A stretch of DNA of 64,000 bases, taken from contig NW_026622797.1 in assembly GCF_023065955.2 (NCBI RefSeq), forward strand, positions 56,107,689 through 56,171,688, in the 5' to 3' direction. This DNA comes from Ursus arctos. Lineage: Eukaryota > Chordata > Mammalia > Carnivora > Ursidae. Position 1 is the stretch's first letter, and each line of letters starts with the position of its first letter. The translations under genes were made by a program, and so were the position numbers. This document shows, in pieces, positions 13,466 to 26,107 of this stretch. The notes below the pieces were generated by a model. It had not been told where the DNA came from, did no database searches, and was given only the letters and a program-made list of their open reading frames with translations.

Positions 13466-13847
13466 TGTTGTGGACTAAATGTTTGTGTCCCTCTAAAGTT
13501 CATATACTGAAGCCCTAACCCCCAGTGTGGTGGTGTTTGGAGTTAAGGCCTTTAGGAGGTAATTAGGGTTAGATGAGGTCATGCAGGTGAGGCCCCCATG
13601 GCAGGATTAGTGCCCTTATGAAAAGAGGAAGAGAAGTCAGGGCTATCTCTCTTCCTTTCCTCTATATGAGGACATCGCAAGAAGACAGCTGTCTACAAGC
13701 CAGGAAGAAAGCTTTCACCAGGAACTGAATTGGCCAGCACCTTGATCTTGGACTTCCCAGCCTTCAGAACTATAATGAAAAAATGTTTGTTGTTTAAGCC
13801 CTCCAGCCTGTGGTATTTTGTTACAGTAGCCCAAGCCAACTAAGACA
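13466..13847 (+). repeat. Solo LTR of MLT1 type (ERVL-MaLR fossil)
   Basis: About 380 bp starting TGTTGTGGACTAAATGTTTG and ending ACTAAGACA, the TG..CA border expected of an LTR. Landmarks are 'gccctaacccccagtgtgg', 'gattagtgcccttatgaaaa', 'cttgatcttggacttcccag' and 'gtttaagccctccag', which match the MLT1 family as I recall it. No internal retroviral coding sequence flanks it, so it is a solo LTR. A 5-bp target-site duplication is not convincing. Confidence 0.82.
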
Positions 13848-14429
13848 CTCTACTTACTTTCTTGTCACTAATGCAAATCTTTTAAACAACTCCAGGTGGC
13901 ATTATAATTATTTCAGAAAAACATCAATAAACTATCAGAGACATGAAAGATTATGTTTATATACATAGGAATCCAAATGAGGTAAACCCAGAAATCCCAA
14001 TATTATTTAAGTATACATATCATATCTTTTAAAAAGGGATATTGATTAAAGCAATATACATATTTTGGTGGCACAGAGTAAGGAATTAGTAAATATTGCT
14101 CACTTACAATTCCTTAAAGATTGTTTACTGTACAAAGTCTATTATTAAAAAAAAAAGAGAGAAATTTTTTTTAAAAGGCTTCATCCTGCTGAAAAATAAT
14201 CATTTCTACTTGGTCAAGTTCTCTTAAAAACTTTCAAAAGGCTTTTGCTCTTTTTTTGTAATCTCAGAAGCTATGTGTATTAGGGAGAATACGAGATTTA
14301 ATGGGAAGTGGTGGGAAATTACGTAGAATACATGAAAAACACCCAGTTTAGAGCTGCTTCAGTTCCTTATCTATGGATGTTCTTCTACTGTCATGCTTGC
14401 TTACGTCACCATCATCCTTTCAAAAAATG

Positions 14430-14675
14430 TTAAATGCCTCATCTTCAAAGAAGCCCCTCTGACAAAAAAACAAATCTAGATCCCCTGTTATATGCTTTCC
14501 TGACAAATGAAGTTGTCCTCTGTGGAAATTCCCAAAGCTTTAATTGGTCATTATTTGTGAAATAATGGGCTTTGTCTCTGTCCTATGCTCTTGGCTGTAG
14601 CAGGCAGAGACTAAGCCCTCACCCAAAACTTAGGAAAGATTCAACGAACAAGTACTGAATGAATAAGGAGAGGGA
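14430..14675 (+). repeat. L2 LINE 3'-end fossil
   Basis: The series 'cttcaaagaagcccctctga', 'gggctttgtctctgtcctat' and 'acaagtactgaatgaataag' follows the L2 3' end pattern (aagccttccctga..ggactttgtctt..gtgctgaatgaatga). Heavily diverged. Confidence 0.5.
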
Positions 14676-14869
14676 GAATTACTTAGGGGCTTAAGGTATA
14701 GAGAATATTAACTTAAAAAAGAAATTATATTCTTTAGGGTCCCTCTATCACCAAGGTGAAGAGGGAGCTCGCATGCTAAAAGTAAGAACCAGCTTCATCA
14801 GAGCCTCACATGCAGTATGAACCCATCTTGTCCCAAAGCAAATGTGATTCCTGGATAACTTTATCTCTA

Positions 14870-15960
14870 TCAAGAGGGACAAAGAGGTAGCCACTTCTTC
14901 CCCATCTCTTCTTTTACCCCAACATTCATGAGTCTTTCACTGTGCCCTCTGGCACTCAGCAAATGCTCCTCCATGCTCCATTACTTCCATGAACATTCTA
15001 TTCACCTTCAAGCTTTAACAGATGTCTAGTTCTCTCCTAAAAATGGAGCTTCCCCCATGGTCCTCTCCAATGATAGCTGTTCTTCCCAACACTCCTTGTG
15101 CCACTGGGGTAGACTATTGGCTCTCTTTTCCTATCGGCCCTTTCCACCCTATTTTTGTTATTCTTCCCTAATTATGCCCTACTTTAAAATCTCTTATCAC
15201 CAGATCATCTCACCTTCTCTGTGTTGACGCCGCCTTTTACCAACTCCCACTTTTCAATGAGTTGTCCTCCCTGTTCTAAGCCACTTTCCTTTATGTTACT
15301 CCTATCTCAACTCTTGGTATATTCACTCATAGTTGATAATATCCATAGCCTGTCCTCAAAGTTCTTGAACTTGTCTTTTTTCCTGCAACTTAGCCATTCT
15401 CTCCCATAATCATATCATAAGCCTTGCCATCAGTAAGAAATGCAAACTTTCCATAATCAGATTCCTGCATGCTATTCTTATATTGATACTTCTGATTTTC
15501 TAACAATCCTTCAACCCTAACACTTTCTTACTGTATCCTATCCTTTAATACACTCTTCTTCCTTAATTAATTAACTTAAATTAGTTTACATTTCCTGCTT
15601 AATTATAAAAGTTACTACCTACTTAGAGACCACAGTTGACTTACCCTTTTTATACTTCTTCATCTATCTTGGCAAAAACACAACCCAGGTTATATCTAGC
15701 TTTCTACCTAACTGCTGCACCCACCCAGCTAAACATGGTTAGAGAAAAATTCACAACCACAAGAGTAAGTCTCATTTTAAATTAATAACCAAAAAACTTC
15801 ACGTAAATTTTACTTACTCCATCGACCTACTTGCATCTACACCAACACATTCTGCCTTCTCTTCCTTTACTGGCTCCCAAAGAAAGTCAGTCACTCCACT
15901 TGTTCTAGACATCATCCCCTTTTGCCTACTCAAGGACATTATTTCAAAAGTTCCTCCCAC
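14870..15960 (+). repeat. Pyrimidine-rich block, probable ancient LINE (L2-like) remnant
   Basis: The plus strand is strongly C/T-rich with repeated 'ctcttcc..cacctt' phrases like the coding strand of L2/CR1-type LINEs in mammals. No intact motif was located here, so the assignment is weak. Short open frames inside it are probably by-products. Confidence 0.3.
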
Positions 15961-16080
15961 TTCTATATCATCTTTTCCTTTCTACTAGATTATTGCCATT
16001 AGCATACACATATTTCTTCCATCTGAAAAACAAAACACAACAAAATAAAGCTATTCTTTATCTTTACTGTGCCCATAAAT

Positions 16081-16136
16081 TATGTAATGTTATATCAATA
16101 AGTCATATTATGTAATGTTATGTCAATAAGTCATAT
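16081..16136 (+). repeat. 28-bp tandem duplication
   Basis: Two adjacent copies of a 28-bp unit beginning tatgtaatgttat and ending aagtcatat, differing at one base (a/g). Confidence 0.9.
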
Positions 16137-16349
16137 TAACACAAGACAACTTATGTTTGTGGCCTCACTGAAGTTTGGGTATCCAATTATGGTGACTATG
16201 TGTATATGTGTCTTTATCTTAACCCCTCCTCACCATTATTCAAGGAAACATAAAAATGTCACTGTTATTTCCAACCAACACAATCTTGCCAAAAAAGCCA
16301 GTTCTTTCTGTGATGGCTACTTGTTCTCATCTTAGTCATAGATCTCTCA

Positions 16350-17990
16350 ATCTTTCTGTCTTCTATTGATATTCTAACTGCAGATACCAAAAATGCGAAA
16401 AATGTGGAGAGTAGAAGGAATGGTTTATAAGGAAATAAGAACCATGAGTTGTGGGGAGGGGGGGTTGTCTGCTGGATTTGATTGATAGTTACTGATGAGG
16501 TCTTTCATCCTTTGATTACCTCTGACCAGTAATTACATTTGTAATCCAGCCGCTTTACTGATACAATGTTTTAAATAAAAGTATATATAAAAGACTTTTC
16601 AAAGAGTATAAATTTAGTTTCAATGGAATAAATTTGACTTTAAACTTCACTTTACTAAACTTCATAATTCCCAAATGGTATCCAGGAGAAGTAAAATTTT
16701 GCTCACGATAACTGAATTTGGAGAGTATAACTACTTGAATTTGGAAAAGTATTACTGCTTGTTTTTTTACTATGCAAACATCTGCTTACATGACTACTGG
16801 ATACAACTAATTCACTGAAAATATGTTATCCAAACTGACCATGGGGAATGAGATGTTCTGACTCATGATTAACATATATAAGTAAGAACAAAATAGCACT
16901 TGAGATATATCCATAGTTATACCATTAAGTGGTATAAGAAGTTAGAAGGAAGGAGAGATTTAGAGTGGGCAGCTAATACTGCAAAATATTTGTCATTTAT
17001 TTGCTAACAGTAAATAAATACAGTTTTCTAATGAATAAAAAACAGGTAGCTAGTAAATGATTCTAAATATTATGTACATGCTTTCCATACCAGTGAACTG
17101 ATTATTAATATTTATTCCCCGTTGACACAGTTTAATTCAACCATTCTTTCATAACATTTATATGGTTGTAGAAGTATCAGCAATAGTACCAGGAAAAAAA
17201 AATGAGGGAAATTGGCTTCTATATTCTAACTTCTTTCTGTCAGGAACTGCCAGATTGCTTCAACTCTTTGACATAAAGATATTGAAGATATAATGAGCTT
17301 TAAGTGAGCATTATTCAAAGAAAAAGTAAGATGAGTGTAAGTACCCAACAGCTGCCAATCAGAATTTAAAAAATACCATGAGGTTACTACCTGACAGTCA
17401 AAAAAAGGACAACTTCTAGAATCAGTCCTTTTGTAACAAATGCCATTTTAAAAAGATCCAGGTAAAACCTGACAGAGATATGGATATACACTTCTTAAAC
17501 TCCTCACAGTTGGGGTAGAAATGTACAACTGAGTACATACATCAACCAGCATTTCTCTGATTAGGAACTCCTTCCACTTTAATCTTGAAACCTCTGGATG
17601 TACAGAATTTTGACCCAGCAGATTTGATCTTTAACACCCTGACATCTAAGCCATACTCTTCATGAAGATAAGAAGCTAACTGGTAGTTAGACTTATGGTC
17701 TTAAGTCTCTGAGACAAAAATATTTGGGGGTCAGAAAAAAACCTTACATCAGCAGGAATGCACTGTCATCATTTTTTAAAAAGATGTTTACATCCAGAAT
17801 GGAATGAAAATCACTTTCTTCTACAAACAACCAAATACATTGCTTCACAGAACTCATGAGAATAACTGTTTGAGCCATTTTAAGTGTGTTTATCATGTAG
17901 TTCACTTCCAGGAAAGTTACTCAAAGATCTTTATTGAGCAGATTTTTTTTTTTTCTGGATAGAGTATTTCTAGAAAAGTAAAACAAGTTA
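16350..17990. other. Intron, nothing recognised
   Basis: AT-rich, apparently single-copy sequence. A short T-run is present at 17943-17954. No gene or repeat family is identified. Confidence 0.5.
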
Positions 17991-17994
17991 CAAA

Positions 17995-18545
17995 ACAAAA
18001 GCCATGAGGATAGAATTAAGAGCTAAAGTTCTGTGTGGATGTAGTGGGATGCCCAACAGGACAGAGTGTACCGAGTGTAGAGGTCTTCTGCTCAGATCTC
18101 TCTTCAAGGGAACTCTGTGGAAGCAGAGTTGGCTGACAGCCTCCAGTTGCTGCACCTTTGGATCCACTATGGCTTTCACACCAAAGCCACATTTCCTATG
18201 CTTTGTTCATAACCAGTGACTGAACATAGTGGGGCTTCTATGTATGGATCCTGCCTGCCTGATGCGGGACTCTTCCAATGCACAGCATTGGCTTGGAAAC
18301 TCTCCATTGGCCAGCCTGTGGCTTTCACAGAATTGCTGCATGGTCTTAAGTTCTCCCCACCCAGTCCACCTTCCTTCCTTGTATCCTTTCATGGGTGTCA
18401 GTCCGGAATTTCTGTCTGAAGGCATTTCTTGCCCACTTTTGCTCCTCTCCTTCTCTTTCATCCCTCACAGACATTTCCAAACAAATCTTGGCATCTCTAA
18501 TTCCATCTTGGTGTCTTTTACAGAGGACTCAAACTCACCCACATA
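17995..18545 (+). repeat. Unassigned ancient retroelement-like block
   Basis: More GC-rich than its surroundings. It ends in 'ttccatcttggtgtctttta' and 'cagaggactcaaactcaccc', a phrase type I associate with 3' ends of old LTR or LINE elements. I cannot name the family. The overlapping open frames (up to 105 codons at 18229-18546) run on both strands and look like repeat by-products. Confidence 0.35.
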
Positions 18546-18829
18546 ATATACGCACAGATTAATAGGAATGCACTATATTCTACTCATTCCCCATTACACC
18601 CTCTCTTATAAAAAGTCCCTTTTCTATTTAGTTCACACCATATGGCTTTACAAGTTTCTCTGTCACCACTTTACTGTCATATTGAATGCACAGCTCCTTC
18701 ACTCATTTAAGACATTAGCAACTGTGCCACAGTGTTTTCCACTCCAATTCTTGATACAATATTGGCAATTTTATGTCCATATAGACAACTGGTTCAAGGC
18801 CTAATCTCTTTGTCTTCTACAAAAATCCT

Positions 18830-20240
18830 CTGCTGTTCCACAGCACTGCCCACTCCTGTAGTAAGTCATATCCCATCGCACAACTACAAACTCTCATCCT
18901 TCTTGCTTATTTGCTCAGTTTATTCCACTGCACTTTTCTTTTGGAGAGGGATCAGTCTGTCCACTGGCCTTTCTTTTACTCCTTATGTCTTCTCTATCTT
19001 CTAAGATTACTGACCACTATTCCAAATTCAGATTCCACAGACCATTTTGCAACTACTTTTTTTTTTCTAGAGAGCCTAAACTCCTCTGCTTCATTATCCT
19101 TTCACAACACTCATCTAGAAAACCTATATAAATCCATTAGTCTTTATTCCTTGACTATATTTAGGCTCCTTAATTCCACTGGGAAAAAAATATCACAGAA
19201 CAGGAGAAGATAAATACCTTCAATGTCACCCATCCCCACAGTGTTCAAAAATGACTTACTTGCTGTTGTTACTCAATCAGTTCTTCTGCAATTCCTCACA
19301 GTTGATCTTAACCCAATTTCCATTTCCCTGAAATCTCTGGTCTTCCTACCCTCCACTTAACCTTGACTGCATTTCCTTCCTCTCTTTCCAGTATGGTCAG
19401 AAACACCCCTACCCCTGCCCTCCATTCCAAGCTAAATAATTTGTTTCTTTTCTGTATATCACCCTCTTCAACTTTTTAAGTTATGTTATCAAATATTTCC
19501 CTGTGTCTCTACTCTTTCTTTTTTCTAAGATTTTATTTATTTGAGAGAGCAAGTGAGAAAAGAGAGAGAGAGAGAACATGAGCAGAGGGAGTGGCAGACT
19601 CCCCAAGGAGCAGGGAGCCTGATGTGGGACTCCATCCCGGACTCCGGGATCATGACCTGAGCTGAAGGCAGATGCTTAACTGACTGAGTCACCCAGGTGC
19701 CCCATCTCTACTTTTTCAATCACTTTTCTTTCTTTTTCATCATTTAACCCAAGAGAAAAAATACAGTAGATAAAAACATAGATAATATAATTAATTATAA
19801 TTAAAAGACCAAATAACTAATCCCTCTTCCCTTCGTCATTGGCACTCTTTCCCCACTATTTGGCAGTTAACCAAGCCACTTCTCCACTCATACTATTTTC
19901 TATTTATTTCTATATCTGTTTTCTCAGCTCCAGTTTTTCCTCCCTCATCTCCAATTATGCTTCTGAAATGGGCTCCATGTCACAAAGGCCAATGGATTCT
20001 TCCCTATCTCTATCTTGTTTGATCTCTAAGAAGCATTTTACATTGTTGATCACAACTTCTTTCCCAGGACAAGCCCTTTTGGTTTCCCAGACACCATACA
20101 TTTCACATTATCTTTCTACCTCTCTGTTTTCTCAAAGTTTCCTTCTTGGGTCATTGTCCTCCGAAATACTGGCTTGTAAAGTGCCAGAGACCATTGCCTA
20201 AACACTTGTCTCTTTACCCTACAACTCTCTAGGTGATATT
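18830..20240 (+). repeat. L2/CR1-type LINE remnant with broken reverse-transcriptase motif
   Basis: C/T-rich plus strand. At 20015-20053 the frame reads Leu-Phe-Asp-Leu-stop-Glu-Ala-Phe-Tyr-Ile-Val-Asp-His, a decayed form of the LLDLSAAFDTVDH motif of L2/CR1-clade reverse transcriptases. The downstream 'ggtttcccagacacc' fits the same region. A younger CAN-SINE (19520-19703) interrupts it. The coding capacity is destroyed. Confidence 0.58.
19520..19703 (-). mobile_element. CAN-SINE
   Basis: Reverse orientation: 'aagattttatttatttgaga' at left, 'tgaaggcagatgcttaactg' and 'gtcacccaggtgcccc' at right. Target-site duplication tctctactctt / tctctactttt. Confidence 0.94.
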
Positions 20241-20442
20241 ATCTATTCCTAATGTTTTAATTACATGAATTGATAACTATCACACATAGGCTCCTTGGAC
20301 CCCCATTCTTATCTTCTTTCTATACATCTCCATATGGAGGTTTCAAAAGCATTTTAAAGTTAATGGATCCCACATTGAAGTAATGATTTTTTTTTTCATC
20401 TCTCTGGGTTTCCATAAATTAGTGTATAGAACCAAGACATAT

Positions 20443-20643
20443 GGGGTGCCTAGGTGGCTCAGTCGTTAAGCGTCTGCCTTCAGCCCAGGGCATGATCCCA
20501 GAGTTCTGGGATCGAGCCCCACTTCAGGCTCCTCTGCTGGGAGCCTGCTTCTTCCTCTCCCACTCCCCCTGCTTGTGTTCCCTCTCTCGCTGGCTGTCTC
20601 TCTCTCTGTCAAATAAATCAATAAAATCTTTAAAAAAAAAAAA
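20443..20643 (+). mobile_element. CAN-SINE, arctoid-like subfamily
   Basis: Head GGGGTGCCTAGGTGGCTCAG, body 'cttcttcctctcccactcc' and 'cttgtgttccctctctcgct', tail AAATAAATCAATAAAATC. Target-site duplication agaaccaagacata / agagccaagacata. Confidence 0.95.
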
Positions 20644-21659
20644 GAGCCAAGACATAATCCATGACTCCTCTTTTTTTTTCATTTCCTATGTAAAAATAAG
20701 CAAACAATATAATCAACACTATTCTTTCCACTTTGGACTATTTCCACCTAAAATTTCCTTTCTTATTGAACCAACCTTATCCTACACTTTACCCTCAAAT
20801 TTTTCTTAGCTAACTCTCTTTTTGACTCATTTCAATTTAAACGCCTATTTTTAAAGGAAGCCTATCTTAAACCTCCCAGACTGACTGGTTAACTGTTACA
20901 TTTATACAGATTCAATCACTAACAATAACTTTCAGAATTTGAATTAGTATAATTTAATATAGAATATGTTGATTGTTAATTAAAAAACACTAATTCTATG
21001 ATTCACACAATTTAGTGCATCCAAAAGCGTATTTCCTCATTATGTAACATATTACTTATGGCCAAATACCTTAGTTAAGTTAAACAGTAGTGGAACAGAA
21101 TGCAGCACTCTAAGATTTCTCAGAGCTTTGATATGTTAATGTGCATTGTGACTCACTGTGCTGAGATGTGCTATACAATGCAAACATTTTTCATACTACT
21201 TGACCACCCTAAAGCTTTTGGTTCATACTACATCCTAATGAATAGTGTTCCAAGGATTTGCTTTGGGTAACGTTGATAATTTGATGAGTTATGAGTCTCT
21301 GAGAGATGATTTCATATATGCTAATATTATTGCATGCCTGATCCTTTGAAATTATTATTTGATACAAATAATCTTATAATAGGTAAATATGTTTAAAAAG
21401 AGATGAAAATGACTCACGTTGAGTCCCACAAATCTTTTGAAAAATGTTAATGATTCTAAATTTCTAAGGAAAAGTCAGCAAAATTCTTTTCCAGAAAGGT
21501 GATGACAGTAGGAATATTTCTGAATATATGTCTTCCTTTATAAAAGACCCCTACGTTATTGGATTTTTAGATTATTAGTGAGATTGATTGTTTCCTCTAT
21601 AATGCATATTTGCAACAGTAAGCATAAATGTATTTAAAAGTAGCTATCATCTCTTAAAG
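20644..21659. other. Intron, nothing recognised
   Basis: AT-rich sequence without supported features. Confidence 0.5.
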
Positions 21660-21830
21660 CGTTCTGGCTTTAAAATATAGCATTCATAAGCATCACTTAG
21701 AGAGTTTGCTAAAGATGGAGGCTTGTAGACCCAATGGTAGTTTCTGAGTCGGTAAACTGGAGAAAAGGCCCAGAATTTTACATTTTTAACAAAAATTCCA
21801 GGTAATTTTGTGGCCTATGAACCTTTTTTT
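21660..21830 (+). repeat. MER5A-like hAT DNA transposon fossil
   Basis: Landmarks 'agcatcacttagagagtttg', 'gaggcttgtagacccaatgg', 'cccagaattttacatttt' and 'aaaattccaggtaatttt' follow the MER5 non-autonomous hAT-Charlie pattern. Confidence 0.55.
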
Positions 21831-22150
21831 ATGCCGTAAGAAGGTAATTATAAGTATAGAGGTATTAATCTAACACAAATCTCTCTCTTCCCATTCTCAA
21901 ACTGAGCAGTTGCTGGCCAATCCCTTTTTGTTGTTCTTTACCATTAATCTCATTTATACCTCACTTGGGCTTATCTGAGACATACATTAAAATTTTATCT
22001 GCAGAGATTATTGTTCTTCATTAAATATTATATGCTAAGGCCAAATCTATCCTATAGGTAAAGAAATAATTCTATTAGTGAGAAAAACTGAAATTATCTT
22101 TTTGGAAATGATTCTTCATGCCATTGAAGTGACTAAATTCTTTACCATAG

Positions 22151-22260
22151 ATTTCAAATACTGACAATTATCTCAACATTACCCCTTGGATTTCAAATAC
22201 TGACAATTATCTCAACATTACCCCTTGGATTTCAAATACTGACAATTATCTCAACATTAC
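22151..22260 (+). repeat. 39-bp minisatellite, 2.8 copies
   Basis: Three tandem units starting at 22151, 22190 and 22229, each beginning atttcaaatactgacaatta. The two full units and the partial third unit show no difference by eye. Confidence 0.96.
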
Positions 22261-24360
22261 CTTCAATTCTGTCTTTTAGCACTTTTATTGTTCCAAATGA
22301 ACTATTGAGGCCATTGTTAATATTCTCATAAATCTTTCTCTTAAAAATAGCAAGTAACAACTTATGAGAAAATGCAGATAAAATCAAAAGTATGCTTTTG
22401 AGGAATAACCTATAAATGTAAATACAGGCTACAAAGTATTTTAGAAGCTACAAAAATTTAAAATTTTTATCACGGGATTAAAAAATTACATTTGATGTAA
22501 ATTCCAGCATCCTATAATTATTCATATTTTAAAGAAAAGTATTATGTTTTTAAATGCATGCCATGAAATATTAATACTATGGCAACTTGCCATCCACAAT
22601 AATGTGCTTTGAAAATACATGATCAAAAACCAAAAATACATGATCAAACTCTTTTTTAAAGCTAGAAATTGTATATAATTCCTTTTTAATTTGAAATTTT
22701 ATTGTTATTCCACATCTGCCATAAGATTTTATCCTAAAGAAATATACTTTAAGTTCTAAAAGTGAAATGTGAAAGGGAAGTGAGAAGAAAGAATAAACAT
22801 AAAGGTTGTACCCATAGGTTTGTTTTCAGGTATTTCAATGTTAGAAAACATACAAGTAGAGGAGATAGAAATATTAAAATTATTGTTTCATATTAAGGGG
22901 GGTTGGATGTTATCTGGAAGACTCTTTGAGAATTATCTGGCATCCTCCTTTGACTGACTTTCTATTGATCATACTATTAGCAATTTTGTAGGGATAGAAG
23001 TTATCTTGTGAAAAACTAATAGTAATGCAAATTATTCTTGCCCGTATCAATGCAAATTTGCTATATGTCCTAGAGGAAAAATTGGTTTCCACCCTATAGA
23101 TAAGTTAATCCCACTTAAATTTATTGTTTTGATGGATTTTAACAAGTTTGACATTAGCAAATGCATTTCAGCATTCCTAATTGTGTGTTCCTATGTTTGT
23201 GTGTTTTTCAAATCCTCTTATGAATAATTAAATTCAGTAAATTCTTCATCATGTGTTCAGTTTCTATTTACATGAGACTCATGTTTTTAACTTTTTGGAA
23301 ATTATATTTTAGTATTTTTGTAGTTCATTTACCAAGATACCCAAGTGGATTCACCCGACAGAGCCAAATAAATTTCATTGCTGGAGAAGTGTACCTATGG
23401 GGCTTCTTAAACTAAGGTACATCTTTTCTTGGTTAGCAGAGTGAATCCCTAGTGTCAAGAGAACTTTAACTTTTCTGACTTCAATTCTCAGGATTTTTTC
23501 TTCCTTTCCCTCTACTGTTTTTATGTCTTGTTTCTGTTTCTAGATCTTGCCTGCCCAATAAATTATCCCCCATTGATGATAGCAATGATTGAGGATTTGG
23601 TTTTCTGCTTTGTCCATTTGATGATCTCTGTCACATGGATAATGGAAATCTATTCTCTATTGGCTGAAAGATGACTGAGAATCTGGTTTATCTGCTTTTT
23701 ATTTGTCTGCTTATGAGTTCAAATTCATTAAGAAAATGTTTCATGCCCATTGAGAAGGAAAACATTTATCTGATACCTGAACCAGGAAGTTTTTATTTTT
23801 CTGAGTTTACTTTTGACCATTGACTGAGGTAGTAGGGCTGTAGCTATATGGGGACTTTTTTTTTTTAAGTAAATTTTGACTATGTATCTCTATGTCTGCA
23901 ATTGAGGAAAGTCTTCACTTGTACTTCCAGGGGGTATTAATAAATTATAGCATCTTTTAAATTAAAAAAAAATCACTGTTCTGATTTATTTATAGAAATA
24001 CATACATGCTTATATAAGGTGAATATTCCCAAATACTCAGAAAACACAAATAAAATTTCTAATACATGAATTATGATAACTACTAAAAGATGCTTGCACA
24101 AAGGCCATTTTTTATAAAAATCAAAATCACCTTGGTTTAATAATTATGATTTAAAGAATAAAAAGTAGTTACATGACTTCATATAAATTATTAATGTTAT
24201 ATAATACACAACAGCATATAAAAATTTCATTTTTATAAGGTTTAGATTGGTTTCTCATACAAAATCTATTTAATCTAAATTTATGAAAGTTATTATGCTT
24301 GTTTACTAATAAAATAAAATTACTTCTATATAAATATTAGTGTTATTAAAAATATAATTT
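22261..24360. other. Intron, nothing recognised
   Basis: AT-rich sequence with no gene or named repeat. A poly-T stretch is present at 23858-23868. Confidence 0.5.
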
Positions 24361-24540
24361 TTTAAAGATTATTTATTTATTTATTTATTTGGAGGGGGGC
24401 CAGAAGGAGAGAGAGAATCTTAAGTAGGCTCTACACCCAGCACAGAGCCTGACGTGGGGCTTAATCTCACCACCCTGAGATAATGACCTTAGCCTAAATC
24501 AAGAGTTGGATGCTTAACCAATGAGCCACTCAGGTCCCCC
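24361..24540 (-). mobile_element. Older CAN-SINE subfamily member
   Basis: Reverse orientation with TTTATTTATTTATTTATTTG, 'cagcacagagcctgacgtgg', 'aaatcaagagttggatgct' and 'gagccactcaggtccccc'. Immediately followed by a second, older relative. Confidence 0.9.
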
Positions 24541-24552
24541 TAACAATTCTAT

Positions 24553-24646
24553 TTTTAAGTAATCTCTATACCCAACATGGGCCTTGAATTCACAACCCCA
24601 AGATCAAGAGTCGCAGACTCTACTAACTGAGCCAGCCAGGCTCCCC
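24553..24646 (-). mobile_element. Partial old-type CAN-SINE
   Basis: Reads 'aagtaatctctatacccaac', 'cacaaccccaagatcaagag' and 'ctgagccagccaggctcccc', the old SINEC type. Its tail half is missing, and it directly abuts the preceding SINE. Confidence 0.8.
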
Positions 24647-24699
24647 AAAAAAAATAATTTAAAAAATAAGGTGAATTATAATTTTCTCAAACTTTTTAT

Positions 24700-25561
24700 A
24701 TCAACAATGTTTTGTTTTGTAGTATGTAGCATGTCAGCTACAGTCTACCTTATTGGTGACACTGTTGGTAGGGGGCCATTTCTTCACTCTTCCTCTAACC
24801 TGCTAGTGCCAGTGGGCACACCTCAATCCCATACCATTCCTGCTACTCACCAAAACCAATGGTTGAGTGTCCTGCTCCTGTGCCACTCCTGCAGCCCCTC
24901 CAAAGCCAGTGGTGCACACAGCCCATACCAGGGAAGCCCTTTGAGTGCCCAGCTATGGTGGCCACGGGGATTGCATTTCTGGTCTGAAACAATCTGGTAG
25001 ACAATACTTGGCAGGCTACCAACTCAAGGATACTGCATAGACTGCAGACTAAAACGTTCTCCAGTCTTCCTGTGAAAAAGACCTCTTTACTTGTCCTGTA
25101 GCTTCAGCCTGAAAAGCAGGCTTCAGATTTATCTAGAATCTACATAAATGCTCTCAGGTAACAGAGGTCAAGGTACACCATCTTTGTGCTCTTCCGTGGC
25201 CTCACTATAGCTCACTGGTACCTCCCAGAAAGGAGCTAATATGTTCATCTGGATTCTTGCAACAGTCACCAAAGGGATACCTCCGAATCACTTGGTCTGG
25301 AGGCCAACAAGGTTTACGGCTGTATCCCCAAAGGACTATGTATATTTGCATATCTTAAAAACTGCTGCCTGAAAGACTAGGCAGACTGAAAGTAGGTGCT
25401 GATTGAGATCCCTCTATCTGGAACACTAACAGGTCTTGGCATACCCTAAACTGAGACCTATCAAGAATAAATCAGGCTGCCTAGACAACCACAAAAGTTC
25501 AAGAACCAACCAAGAGCTAGGGCAAGGTTCAATAATAAAGTTTCTCTCCTACACAAGGCCA
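24700..25561. other. GC-richer block of unknown origin beside an L1 remnant
   Basis: This segment is visibly richer in G and C than the intron around it. It ends flush with recognisable L1 ORF2 sequence at about 25562. I see no motif of LINE, LTR or gene in it. The frame open at 24584-25000 starts inside a SINE and has no recognisable domain. Confidence 0.4.
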
Positions 25562-25858
25562 CATAGGATTGGAAGTCCTAGCCAGAACAATTAGGCAAGA
25601 AATGAAATAAAAGGCATCTAAATTGGAAAGGAATAAGTCAAACTGTCCCTATTGGCAGATGACATGATACTATCTATAGAAAACCCTAAAGACTCCACCA
25701 AAAACTATGAGAACTAATAAATGAATTCAGTAAAACTGTAGGTACAAAATCAATATACCAAACTCTGTTGAATTTTTATATACTAATAATGAACTATCAG
25801 AAAGAAAAGTTAAGAAGACAATTCCATTTAAAACTGCGTCAGAAAGCATCAAATACTT

Positions 25859-26107
25859 AGGGCTATGTGGGTAGCTCAGCCACCAGGTGGCTCAGTTGTT
25901 TGAACATTTGACCTTGGCTCAGGTCATTGTCTCAGGGTCCCGGAATCAAGCCCCGCATCAGGGTCTCTGCTCAGCGGGGAGCCTGCTTCTCCCTTTCCCT
26001 CTGCCTGCCTCTCCCTCTACCTGTCTCTTCCTCTGCCTGCCACTCCCCCTACTTGTGCTCTCTTTCTCTGTCAAATGAATAAATAAAATCTTAAAAAAAA
26101 AAAAAAA
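25859..26107 (+). mobile_element. CAN-SINE nested in L1, with doubled head
   Basis: Inserted between L1 sequence 'aaatacttaggg' and 'aacctagggataaa', which look like the target-site duplication. The start contains two head-like copies in a row (gggtagctcag and ggtggctcag), then the normal body and AAATGAATAAATAAAATC tail with poly-A. Confidence 0.9.

Noticed and set aside
18229..18546. Plus-strand frame of 105 codons
   Set aside because: It lies in a repeat-like block with three overlapping frames on both strands, and no domain is seen.
19839..20201. Plus-strand frame of 120 codons as a gene
   Set aside because: The region is an L2/CR1-type LINE remnant. In the frame that carries the reverse-transcriptase motif there is a stop inside the motif.
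24584..25000. Plus-strand frame of 138 codons
   Set aside because: It starts inside an old SINE and runs into the unclassified GC-richer block. No domain, no known relative.
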